Below, in pieces: positions 6,799-13,953 of a DNA stretch of 13,953 nt; position 1 is the stretch's first letter; every line of letters begins with the position of its first letter. The notes under the pieces are model-generated. The model was not told where the DNA came from. It saw only the letters and a program-made list of their open reading frames with translations, and did not search any database. The DNA is from Candidatus Cloacimonas sp. SDB (GTDB lineage: Bacteria > Cloacimonadota > Cloacimonadia > Cloacimonadales > TCS61): contig LKUH01000226.1 in assembly GCA_001412425.1 (NCBI GenBank), forward strand, positions 1 through 13,953, given 5' to 3'. The position numbers and the translations under genes were made by a program.

Positions 6799-9700
6799 GT
6801 GATAAGAGAAATTAAAAGAGATAGAAGAATTGAAAATTACGACAAGGTAAAGATCAAGATCGCTTCACCCGATATTATCAGAGAATGGTCTTATGGTGAG
6901 GTTATCAAACCTGATACCTTAAATTACAGAACTCTGAAGCCGGAAAAAGGTGGATTATTCTGTGAAAGGATTTTCGGACCTGAAAAGGATTACGAATGCA
7001 GTTGCGGAAAATATAAGAAAAAACGATTTCAAAATACCGTGTGTGACAGATGTGGCGTAGAAATAACTTCTTCTCGAGTCCGACGAACCAGGATGGGTCA
7101 TATTGAACTGGCTGTACCTATTGCGCACATCTGGTTTGTAAAAAGCCTGCCCAGTGTTATTGGAACGCTGCTGGATATGCCGGTTAATAAGTTGGAAAGA
7201 GTATTATATTATGAATCTTTTCTGGTAATTGACCCCGGTGATGGAGATTTCGAAAAGAAAGACCTGATAGATGTTGATGAATATTATGAAATTCGTGATC
7301 GTTTAAGTTCCAGTTTTGATGCCCGTATGGGAGCTGAAGCAATAAAAGTCCTTCTGGAAGAAATAAACCTGGAAGATGAATCCATGAATTTAAGAACTAT
7401 CATAAAAATGGAAACATCTATTCAAAAGAAACAGAAAGCAATAAAACGTTTGAAAGTGGTTGATGCTTTTCGTAAATCGGGTAATCAGGCAGAGTGGATG
7501 ATAATGGAAGTACTTCCTGTCCTTCCTCCCACCTTGCGTCCTTTAGTTCAGCTTGATGGTGGCAGATTTGCAACAGCAGATTTTAATGAGCTGTATCGTC
7601 GGGTTATAACCAGGAATAATCGTTTACGAGGATTACTTGAAATAAATGCACCAGAAGTTATTCTCAGAAACGAGAAAAGAATGCTTCAGGAAGCAGTTGA
7701 TGCTCTTATAGATAATTCCAGGAAGACCAGACCAGTTAAGGGTCGTGGGAACAGACCATTAAAAGCTTTAGCAGACCAATTAAAAGGTAAGACGGGTCGT
7801 TTCCGCCAGAATCTGCTGGGTAAAAGAGTTGATTATTCAGGCAGGTCAGTTATTACTGTAGGGCCTGATCTCAAGCTTCACCAGTGTGGATTACCAAAGG
7901 AAATGGCGATCGAACTTTTTAAACCTTTTATTATTGAAAGACTAGAGAAGCTAGGTGAGGTTGAAAAAGCAAAGACTGCCAAGAAATTGATAGAGAAACA
8001 GAAACCCCAGATCTGGAAAATCTTGGAAGAAGTAATACAAGATTATCCCATTCTGCTTAATAGAGCGCCAACTCTTCATAAGCATGGTATTCAAGCTTTT
8101 ATGCCGATTCTGACTGAAGGAAAAGCAATTGAATTACATCCCCTGGTCTGTATACCATACAATGCTGACTTCGATGGTGATCAGATGGCTGTTCATGTAC
8201 CTCTTTCCTATGAAGCTCAAATGGAAGCGAGAGTACTGATGCTTTCATCCAGAAATCTGTTATTACCTGCCAGCGGAAAACTTGCAATGGCAGCAAATCA
8301 GGATATTGTTTTAGGAATCTATTATTTAACTGTCAGCAGAACCAGGGCTCCAGAAGTTGGTGATGATTACTGGAGAAGGAAATATTACAGTTCTCCCGAT
8401 GAACTTATACTTATCTATCAGCAGAATGAGCTGATCCACAACCGTAAAGGCGAAGACAATAAAAAAAGAGACCTGGATATTCACAGCTGGGTAAAAGTTG
8501 TTATTAATGATAAGATAGAAACTACAACTGTTGGAAGGGTGATATTTAATGAAATTCTTCCCGCAGAAGTTCCCTTTAAGAATTTTTCTTTTACCAAGGG
8601 AAAACTTAATGATCTGGCAATGGAATGTTTTGATCTGGTAGGTCAACACCGTACAGCTTTATTTCTGGATGACATGAAAGAACTTGGTTTTAAATATGCA
8701 ACCAAAGCCGGTATAACTTTCAGCATAAGTGATGTGTTGTCCCCGACTAAAAAAGATGCCATTATCAGGAAAACTGAAAAAGAAGTTGAGGCTATAATTA
8801 ATAGTTATCTCAATGGTGAGATTACGGAGACTGAAAGATATAACCGAATTATAGATAAGTGGAAAGTAACTACCGAACTGGTTACCGATGTCCTGATGAG
8901 TCAATTGGAAACAGACCAGGGAGGATTCAATTCAATTAATATGATGTATATTTCTGGTGCTCGTGGCGGTAAAGATCAGATTAAACAGCTGGGGGCCATG
9001 AGAGGGTTAATGGATAAACCTTCAAAAGGAACATCCGACAGTATTGCCGAAGTTATTGAAACTCCTATCAAGTCTAACTTTAAGGAAGGCTTAACCGTAC
9101 TTGAATATTTTATTTCCACTCACGGAGCCAGAAAAGGATTAGCTGATACTGCCTTGAAGACAGCTGACGCGGGTTATCTGACCAGGCGTCTTGTTGATGT
9201 AGCTCAGAATGCAGTTGTGAATGAAGAAGACTGTGGAACGATTGAAGGTATATCCATTTCTGCCCTGAAAGAAGGTCTGGAGATAGTTGAACCTTTATCG
9301 GAAAGAATTAAAGGCAGGATAGCAATAGAAGATGTTATTGATCCCATTACTGGAAAAGTTATTGTTGAAGCAAATACAGATATAAATAATGAAATGGCGT
9401 TGAGAATTCAGAATCATGGAATTAATAGTGTAAAAATAAGAACTGTACTGACTTGTGAATCTGAAAAAGGAATCTGTGCAAAGTGTTACGGTCGTAATCT
9501 TGCTACTCAGAAATCAGTTACTATAGGTGAGCCGGTCGGAATCATAGCTGCTCAGAGTATTGGTGAACCCGGAACTCAGCTTACGCTTAGAACTTTCCAC
9601 ATCGGTGGAACTACCAGTACGGATGTAGACCTTGCTGAAGTAGTTTCCAACATTGACGGTATCGTCAAATTCAACCGCATGAACACTGTGGTTAATCGTA

Positions 9701-10956
9701 ACAATGAACTCGTTTCCATCAGTCATATCGGAAGTATGATAATTGAAAATGAAGAGACTGCTGAATCGGAAGAATATCGTGTTGAATACGCTGCGACCAT
9801 ATATGTTAAAGATGGGCAAAAAATTGTTAAAAATACAAAGCTTTTTAACTGGGATCATTATAATAATCCTCTAATTGCCACAGCGAAGGGAAAACTGAAA
9901 TTTGAACACTTTATCAAAGATGTTACCTACAAAGAGGAGTTTAATGAATTAACCGGTTCCCGTGAGATCACGACAATTGAATCTAAAGATCGCAAGATTC
10001 AGGCTCAATTTAAAATAATTCAAGAGAATGGAGAAGAAGAACTTGTACCCATACCTACCGGATTGAATGTAGATATTCAGGATGGAGTTTATGTGTATCC
10101 GGGTGATATCCTTGGTAAAACTTCAAGAATCACTGTGAAGCAAAGTGATATTACCGGTGGCTTACCCAGAGTTCAGGATCTGTTTGAAGCAAGAATTCCT
10201 AAAGATAAAGCCATACTTACAGAAATCGGTGGTATCGTTTCAATCGGTGATCTTACCAAATCGGGTCGTGTTATTTATATCCAGTCAGACACTGGCACAG
10301 AGAAAAAATATATTATCCCGCCAGGAAAGAGGATTATTGTACATCAAGGTGACCAGGTTGAAAGTGGTGACGCTTTATCCGGCGGGCCTCTTGATCCTCA
10401 TGACATTTTAAAAGCAAAAGGTATTAAGGCAGCTCAGATGCTGATCTTAAATGAGATTCAGGAAGTTTATCGTAAGCAGGGTGTTAAAATTGACGATAAG
10501 CACATCGGTGTAATAATTCGACAGATGTTTAAAAAATTAAAAATCCTCAATCCGGGTCATACCATGTTCCTGGAAGGGGAGATTGCAGATAGAAATCAAG
10601 TTATGAAAGAAAACAAAAGAATCGAAGAAGAGGGTGGCGAAGGAGCCACATTTGAGCAACTTCTGCTTGGTATTACAAAAGCATCGCTGTTAACCGAAAG
10701 CTGGTTATCCGCTGCTTCATTCCAGGAAACAACCAAAGTATTGACTCAGGCTTCCATTGAAGGAAGCATAGATAACCTGGAAGGGCTGAAGGAAAGTATC
10801 ATCATCGGACACAGGATTCCCATAGGTACAGGCACAAAATTTTATAACACCCAGGTAAAAAAGGCTGTTGATGAAGGGAAAACCATCAGTTCTATCATCA
10901 AAGAATTTGCTCATACCGAAGAATCAGAAGATTTAGAAGACATACTTGATTTCTAA
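6799..10956 (+). CDS. rpoC: DNA-directed RNA polymerase subunit beta-prime
   Basis: RpoC is the beta-prime subunit, which holds the catalytic magnesium. Its 1385 residues are close to the E. coli length. The zinc ribbon near the N-terminus uses C67, C69, C82 and C85. The catalytic loop NADFDGDQMAVHVPLS gives D457, D459 and D461. The second zinc site is C812, C886, C893 and C896. The trigger-loop half GEPGTQLTLRTFHIGG includes R931 and H934. About 175 residues (roughly 941-1116) then separate it from DITGGLPRVQDLFEAR, which is an SI3 insertion as in E. coli. The C-terminal LLGITKASLLTESWLSAASFQE motif is intact. The start is GTG at 6799, preceded by AGGGGGAT (6786-6793) just after the rpoB stop. 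The next ATG lies far into conserved sequence, so GTG is well supported. Confidence 0.98.
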   Translation: MIREIKRDRRIENYDKVKIKIASPDIIREWSYGEVIKPDTLNYRTLKPEKGGLFCERIFGPEKDYECSCGKYKKKRFQNTVCDRCGVEITSSRVRRTRMGHIELAVPIAHIWFVKSLPSVIGTLLDMPVNKLERVLYYESFLVIDPGDGDFEKKDLIDVDEYYEIRDRLSSSFDARMGAEAIKVLLEEINLEDESMNLRTIIKMETSIQKKQKAIKRLKVVDAFRKSGNQAEWMIMEVLPVLPPTLRPLVQLDGGRFATADFNELYRRVITRNNRLRGLLEINAPEVILRNEKRMLQEAVDALIDNSRKTRPVKGRGNRPLKALADQLKGKTGRFRQNLLGKRVDYSGRSVITVGPDLKLHQCGLPKEMAIELFKPFIIERLEKLGEVEKAKTAKKLIEKQKPQIWKILEEVIQDYPILLNRAPTLHKHGIQAFMPILTEGKAIELHPLVCIPYNADFDGDQMAVHVPLSYEAQMEARVLMLSSRNLLLPASGKLAMAANQDIVLGIYYLTVSRTRAPEVGDDYWRRKYYSSPDELILIYQQNELIHNRKGEDNKKRDLDIHSWVKVVINDKIETTTVGRVIFNEILPAEVPFKNFSFTKGKLNDLAMECFDLVGQHRTALFLDDMKELGFKYATKAGITFSISDVLSPTKKDAIIRKTEKEVEAIINSYLNGEITETERYNRIIDKWKVTTELVTDVLMSQLETDQGGFNSINMMYISGARGGKDQIKQLGAMRGLMDKPSKGTSDSIAEVIETPIKSNFKEGLTVLEYFISTHGARKGLADTALKTADAGYLTRRLVDVAQNAVVNEEDCGTIEGISISALKEGLEIVEPLSERIKGRIAIEDVIDPITGKVIVEANTDINNEMALRIQNHGINSVKIRTVLTCESEKGICAKCYGRNLATQKSVTIGEPVGIIAAQSIGEPGTQLTLRTFHIGGTTSTDVDLAEVVSNIDGIVKFNRMNTVVNRNNELVSISHIGSMIIENEETAESEEYRVEYAATIYVKDGQKIVKNTKLFNWDHYNNPLIATAKGKLKFEHFIKDVTYKEEFNELTGSREITTIESKDRKIQAQFKIIQENGEEELVPIPTGLNVDIQDGVYVYPGDILGKTSRITVKQSDITGGLPRVQDLFEARIPKDKAILTEIGGIVSIGDLTKSGRVIYIQSDTGTEKKYIIPPGKRIIVHQGDQVESGDALSGGPLDPHDILKAKGIKAAQMLILNEIQEVYRKQGVKIDDKHIGVIIRQMFKKLKILNPGHTMFLEGEIADRNQVMKENKRIEEEGGEGATFEQLLLGITKASLLTESWLSAASFQETTKVLTQASIEGSIDNLEGLKESIIIGHRIPIGTGTKFYNTQVKKAVDEGKTISSIIKEFAHTEESEDLEDILDF

Positions 10957-10966
10957 AAAAAAAAAC

Positions 10967-10972
10967 GGAGGA
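10967..10972 (+). promoter_or_regulatory. Shine-Dalgarno sequence of rpsL after an A-tract
   Basis: GGAGGA lies 4 nt before the GTG start at 10977. It follows an unbroken run of eleven A residues (10955-10965) that begins in the rpoC stop codon. There is no terminator stem in the 20-nt rpoC-rpsL gap, so the rif and str clusters are probably co-transcribed. Confidence 0.75.
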
Positions 10973-10976
10973 AATT

Positions 10977-11351
10977 GTGCCAACAATTAATCAGTTAGTT
11001 AGAAAGGGACGAAAACAGATAGAGAAGAAAAAGAAAAATCGTGCTCTTTCATCATGTCCTCAAAGGCGAGGAGTTTGTACCAGGGTTTACACCACAACCC
11101 CGAAGAAACCAAATTCAGCATTGAGAAAAGTAGCCAGGGTTAGATTAACCAATGGTTTTGAAGTTACAGTTTATATTCCCGGTGAAGGTCATAATCTACA
11201 GGAACACTCAATTGTTCTGGTCAGAGGTGGCAGAGTGAAAGATTTACCTGGTGTGAGATATCATATCGTAAGAGGTGCTCTTGATACAGCTGGTGTAGAA
11301 AATCGTATAAACAGCCGTTCCAAATACGGAACCAAGAGACCGAAAAAGTAG
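10977..11351 (+). CDS. rpsL: 30S ribosomal protein S12
   Basis: S12 sits at the decoding centre and controls fidelity and tRNA selection. The 124 residues match the family. The protein starts MPTINQLVRKGRK and has the hallmark CPQRRGVCTRVYTTTPKKPN (27-46), then SALRKVARVRLTNGFEV, GEGHNLQEHS and RGGRVKDLPGVRYH. The lysines at K43/K44 and K88 (Met counted), whose change gives streptomycin resistance in E. coli, are all present, so no resistance change is seen. D89 is the residue that RimO methylthiolates in E. coli. The start codon is GTG, with GGAGGA ideally placed. The stop TAG overlaps the AGGAGG of rpsG, so the two genes are probably translationally coupled. Confidence 0.98.
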   Translation: MPTINQLVRKGRKQIEKKKKNRALSSCPQRRGVCTRVYTTTPKKPNSALRKVARVRLTNGFEVTVYIPGEGHNLQEHSIVLVRGGRVKDLPGVRYHIVRGALDTAGVENRINSRSKYGTKRPKK

Positions 11352-11361
11352 GAGGAATTAG

Positions 11362-11832
11362 ATGTCCAGAAGACGCAGAATAATCGAAAGAGAAGTTTTT
11401 CCCGACCCCAAATATAACAGCATAGTATTAAGCCAGTTTATTAATACAGTTATGAAGAAAGGAAAAAAGAGTATTGCGGAAAAGGTTGTTTATGGTGCTC
11501 TAGACCTAATTCATGATAGAACAAAAGAAGAACCTATAGAAGTTTTTACACAAGCTTTAGACAATGTAAAACCTCTGGTGAAAGTTGTCTCCAGACGTGT
11601 TGGAGGGGCAAACTATCAGGTTCCTACCGAAGTGACTCCTAAGAATGCTATGGCTTTAGCTTTCCGCTGGATAATCGGATATTCCAGAAAACGTTCCGAA
11701 AAAACTATGACTGAAAGACTTGCCGCAGAATTACTAGCTGCCTACAAAAAAGAAGGTGCAAGTATTAAAAAGCGTGAAGACACCCATAAAATGGCCGAAG
11801 CCAACAAAGCTTTTGCCCACTTCAGAATATAA
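11362..11832 (+). CDS. rpsG: 30S ribosomal protein S7
   Basis: S7 starts assembly of the 30S head by binding the 3' major domain of 16S rRNA, and it lies by the E site. The 156 residues match the family. The start MSRRRRIIEREVFPDPKYNS is typical. It is followed by FINTVMKKGKKSIAEKVVYGALD and, at about 75-95, RRVGGANYQVPTEVTPKNAMALAFRWI. The C-terminus ends KMAEANKAFAHFRI, where the last residue is often W. The ATG at 11362 follows AGGAGG (11350-11355), which overlaps the rpsL stop. In E. coli S7 represses its own mRNA through a roughly 100-nt rpsL-rpsG spacer. Here the spacer is 10 nt, so that site is absent. The gene ends with tandem stops TAATAA. Confidence 0.98.
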   Translation: MSRRRRIIEREVFPDPKYNSIVLSQFINTVMKKGKKSIAEKVVYGALDLIHDRTKEEPIEVFTQALDNVKPLVKVVSRRVGGANYQVPTEVTPKNAMALAFRWIIGYSRKRSEKTMTERLAAELLAAYKKEGASIKKREDTHKMAEANKAFAHFRI

Positions 11833-11846
11833 TAAACAAAATCATT

Positions 11847-13937
11847 ATGCCAGTTGAGCTTACAGACATTAGAAACATCGGTATAATGGCTCACATTGAT
11901 GCCGGTAAGACAACAACAACCGAAAGGATGTTGTTTTATGCCGGCATTATTCATAGAATGGGTGAAGTTCATGACGGCAATGCCGTGATGGACTGGATGG
12001 AACAGGAAAGAGAACGTGGAATAACCATTACTTCCGCCTGTACTACCATTTTCTGGCAGGAAAAACAGATCAACATCATTGATACTCCCGGACATGTTGA
12101 TTTTACTGCAGAAGTTGAACGTTCCCTAAGAATACTGGATGGAGCTGTTGGAGTTTTTTGTGCGGTAGGAGGGGTTGAACCTCAATCTGAAACAGTCTGG
12201 CATCAGGCAGACCGCTATCAGGTGCCTAGAATTGCCTTTGTAAATAAAATGGACCGTTCCGGAGCTGATTTTGAGCATGTTGTTGATATGATTCACGACC
12301 GACTCACAAAAAATGCTCTTCCCATTCAGATACCACTTGGTAAAGAAGATAATTTTACAGCCATAATTGATCTTATCAAGATGAGAGCTATCTATTTTGA
12401 TCAAAAAACTCAGGGTGTTAAATTCCTCTATCATAAGATTCCGGCTCAGTTGGAAGATAAAGCTCAAGAGCACAGGGATAGACTGCTGGAGCATTTATCT
12501 GAATTTGACGATGTTCTTCTGGAAAAAATTCTGGATGAACACGAAATATCTGAAGAAGATATTCATAACGCGATCAGAAAGGCTACTATTGATCATCAAT
12601 TTGTTCCAATTATGTGTGGTTCATCTCTAAAAAATACGGGTGTTCAATTGCTATTGGATGCCATTACCAGTTATCTGCCCTCACCGCTGGAAGTAAAACC
12701 ACCATTGGGAATAATGAAAAAAAGCGGCAAAAAAATTGAAGTGCATCCAGATTCAGACAAGAAGTTTTCCGCCCTCGCTTTTAAAGTTCAAATGGATAAA
12801 TTTGTCGGTAAAGTGATTTATGTGAGAGTATATTCCGGATCTATTAAAAGGGGCGGAACTATTCTTAACCAGACAAATTTCAAGAAAGAACGCGTCTCTC
12901 GGATTCTGCAGATCCATTCCAACAAAAGAAAAGATATCTTGGAATTAAAAGCGGGAGATATAGGTGCTTTTGTTGGTCCAAAATTCTTGAAGACAGGAGA
13001 TACTGTTACCGAGCTTGATCTTGATCTTTTACTCTCTACAATTACCTTCCCGGATTCAGTGATCTCAACGGCTATCGAACCCAAAACCAAAGCTGATCAG
13101 GATTCTTTAATTGATGCTTTACGCAAACTGGAAGAAGAGGATCCTACTTTTAAAGTCTCACTGAATAAAGATACAGGGCAAACCCTGATATCCGGAATGG
13201 GAGAACTGCACCTGGAAGTCATTATTGATAGACTGAAGCGAGAATTCAATGTAAATGCCAATGTTGGTAATCCACAGGTAGCTTATAAAGAAACCATTCA
13301 AAAAGAAGTTATTTCAGAAGGTGAATTTATTCGTGAAATGGGCGGCAAGGGACATTTTGCTGTTGTCAAAGTAAGGCTTACCCCCCTGGAGCTGGAAGAT
13401 CTTTTACCCGGGCAGAAGAATATTTTTGTTAATTCCATTTCAGATGAAATAATTCCTCATATCTATTGGGACATAATCGAGAAAAGTGCACTCAATTCCT
13501 GTCTGGATGGTCCTTTAATGAGCAGTCCGGTAGAGAGAGTAAAAATTGAACTTATTGCCGGGAAATTCAATGAAGTAGATTCCAGTGAAACAGCTTTTGG
13601 GATTGCTACTTCAATTGCAGTAGGCAATGCTTTACGCAAATCGGAAGCAATAATAATGGAACCTCTGATGTTAGTTAATGTAATTACACCGGACGAATTT
13701 GTCGGCGAGATAATTGGTGATATAAATTCTAAACGGGGTAAAATAGATACAATTAGAGCAAGTGGATTGAAACAGGAAATTATCGCTGAGATTCCCATGA
13801 GTGAACTTTTTGGTTATGCTACTCAGTTAAGATCAATATCTCAGGGAAGAGCTGTGCATACAATTGAATTTCTCAGACATGAAAAAACTCCTGCTAATAT
13901 TCAGGAAAAGATATTAAAAAAGGTTAGAGGATATTAA
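11847..13937 (+). CDS. fusA: Elongation factor G family GTPase
   Basis: EF-G drives tRNA-mRNA translocation and, with RRF, ribosome recycling. The 696 residues span all five domains. The GTPase motifs are complete: AHIDAGKT (15-22), RGITIT (57-62), DTPGH (79-83, with the catalytic-type H83), NKMD (133-136) and GSSLKN (258-263). Domain II covers about 300-400. Domain III has EPKTKADQ and GMGELHLEV, and domain V has the FGYATQLRS segment. Domain IV is unusual. The first tip loop reads GGKGHFAVV (499-507) where translocases have GGRGQYGHV. The second reads GKFNEVDSSE, with N575 where the conserved histidine sits (E. coli H583). The GVIPxEYIPAVxKG block is replaced by EIIPHIYWDIIEKS. It occupies the normal str-operon fusA slot, 14 nt after rpsG, but has no recognisable Shine-Dalgarno sequence. 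It could be the main EF-G of a divergent lineage or a spd/mtEFG2-like form. Confidence 0.9.
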   Translation: MPVELTDIRNIGIMAHIDAGKTTTTERMLFYAGIIHRMGEVHDGNAVMDWMEQERERGITITSACTTIFWQEKQINIIDTPGHVDFTAEVERSLRILDGAVGVFCAVGGVEPQSETVWHQADRYQVPRIAFVNKMDRSGADFEHVVDMIHDRLTKNALPIQIPLGKEDNFTAIIDLIKMRAIYFDQKTQGVKFLYHKIPAQLEDKAQEHRDRLLEHLSEFDDVLLEKILDEHEISEEDIHNAIRKATIDHQFVPIMCGSSLKNTGVQLLLDAITSYLPSPLEVKPPLGIMKKSGKKIEVHPDSDKKFSALAFKVQMDKFVGKVIYVRVYSGSIKRGGTILNQTNFKKERVSRILQIHSNKRKDILELKAGDIGAFVGPKFLKTGDTVTELDLDLLLSTITFPDSVISTAIEPKTKADQDSLIDALRKLEEEDPTFKVSLNKDTGQTLISGMGELHLEVIIDRLKREFNVNANVGNPQVAYKETIQKEVISEGEFIREMGGKGHFAVVKVRLTPLELEDLLPGQKNIFVNSISDEIIPHIYWDIIEKSALNSCLDGPLMSSPVERVKIELIAGKFNEVDSSETAFGIATSIAVGNALRKSEAIIMEPLMLVNVITPDEFVGEIIGDINSKRGKIDTIRASGLKQEIIAEIPMSELFGYATQLRSISQGRAVHTIEFLRHEKTPANIQEKILKKVRGY

Positions 13938-13953
13938 CTTAAAAAAACTATTA

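Noticed and set aside
9514..9858. A 114-residue minus-strand open frame inside rpoC.
   Set aside because: It is antisense to the trigger loop and SI3 region, with no ribosome-binding or homology support.
10145..10411. A plus-strand 88-residue open frame inside rpoC in another frame.
   Set aside because: It overlaps the conserved ITGGLPRVQDLFEAR coding region and its protein has no recognisable features.
10955..10965. Eleven-A run as a programmed slippage site.
   Set aside because: It begins within the rpoC stop codon, so slippage would not alter conserved RpoC sequence. It more likely serves as an unstructured spacer before the rpsL ribosome-binding site.
11742..12095. A 117-residue minus-strand open frame across the rpsG-fusA junction.
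   Set aside because: It is antisense to conserved S7 and EF-G GTPase motifs, and its product looks like a reverse-complement shadow.
13938..13953. Possible start of a gene or terminator after fusA.
   Set aside because: Only 16 AT-rich bases remain, with no stem and no start codon with a ribosome-binding site.

Overview
The window is an uninterrupted plus-strand block of eleven core information-processing genes: secE, nusG, rplK, rplA, rplJ, rplL, rpoB, rpoC, rpsL, rpsG and fusA. This is the fused secE-rif-str arrangement seen in many bacteria. The DNA is AT-rich. Most genes have a good Shine-Dalgarno sequence and spacing is tight (4 to 42 nt), except for a 117-nt gap between rplL and rpoB. 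RpoC carries a sequence-insertion-3 (SI3) region inside the trigger loop, and RpoB carries an SI2-type charged insertion and a shortened SI1-like insertion. These fit a Gram-negative-type lineage, perhaps a candidate phylum near the FCB group such as Cloacimonadota. That placement is a guess from protein texture and was not tested by any search.

Layout. Positions 27-744 encode SecE and NusG. Positions 757-2876 encode L11, L1, L10 and L7/L12 (the 50S stalk proteins plus L1). Positions 2877-2993 hold two perfect inverted repeats, likely an attenuator followed by a second hairpin, just ahead of the RNA polymerase genes. Positions 2994-10956 encode the beta and beta-prime subunits. Positions 10977-11832 encode S12 and S7. 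Positions 11847-13937 encode an EF-G family GTPase. No tRNA, rRNA, CRISPR, insertion sequence or minus-strand gene is supported. The operon promoter and the gene before secE lie outside the window, as does whatever follows fusA (tuf would be usual).

The genes couple protein secretion (SecE), transcription (NusG, RpoB, RpoC) and translation (ribosomal proteins and EF-G), so co-transcription balances RNA polymerase and ribosome production. The rplL-rpoB hairpins are the natural place to lower polymerase output relative to L7/L12.

I do not see a new accessory system here. The points worth a second look are: an EF-G whose domain IV tip departs from the translocase consensus and whose gene lacks a Shine-Dalgarno sequence; the paired hairpins before rpoB, the second with a decoy ribosome-binding sequence in its loop; three consecutive non-ATG starts (rpoB TTG, rpoC GTG, rpsL GTG); substitutions in the rifampicin pocket of RpoB; a tandem duplication in the L7/L12 hinge; and the lack of room for the usual L10 and S7 mRNA control sites.
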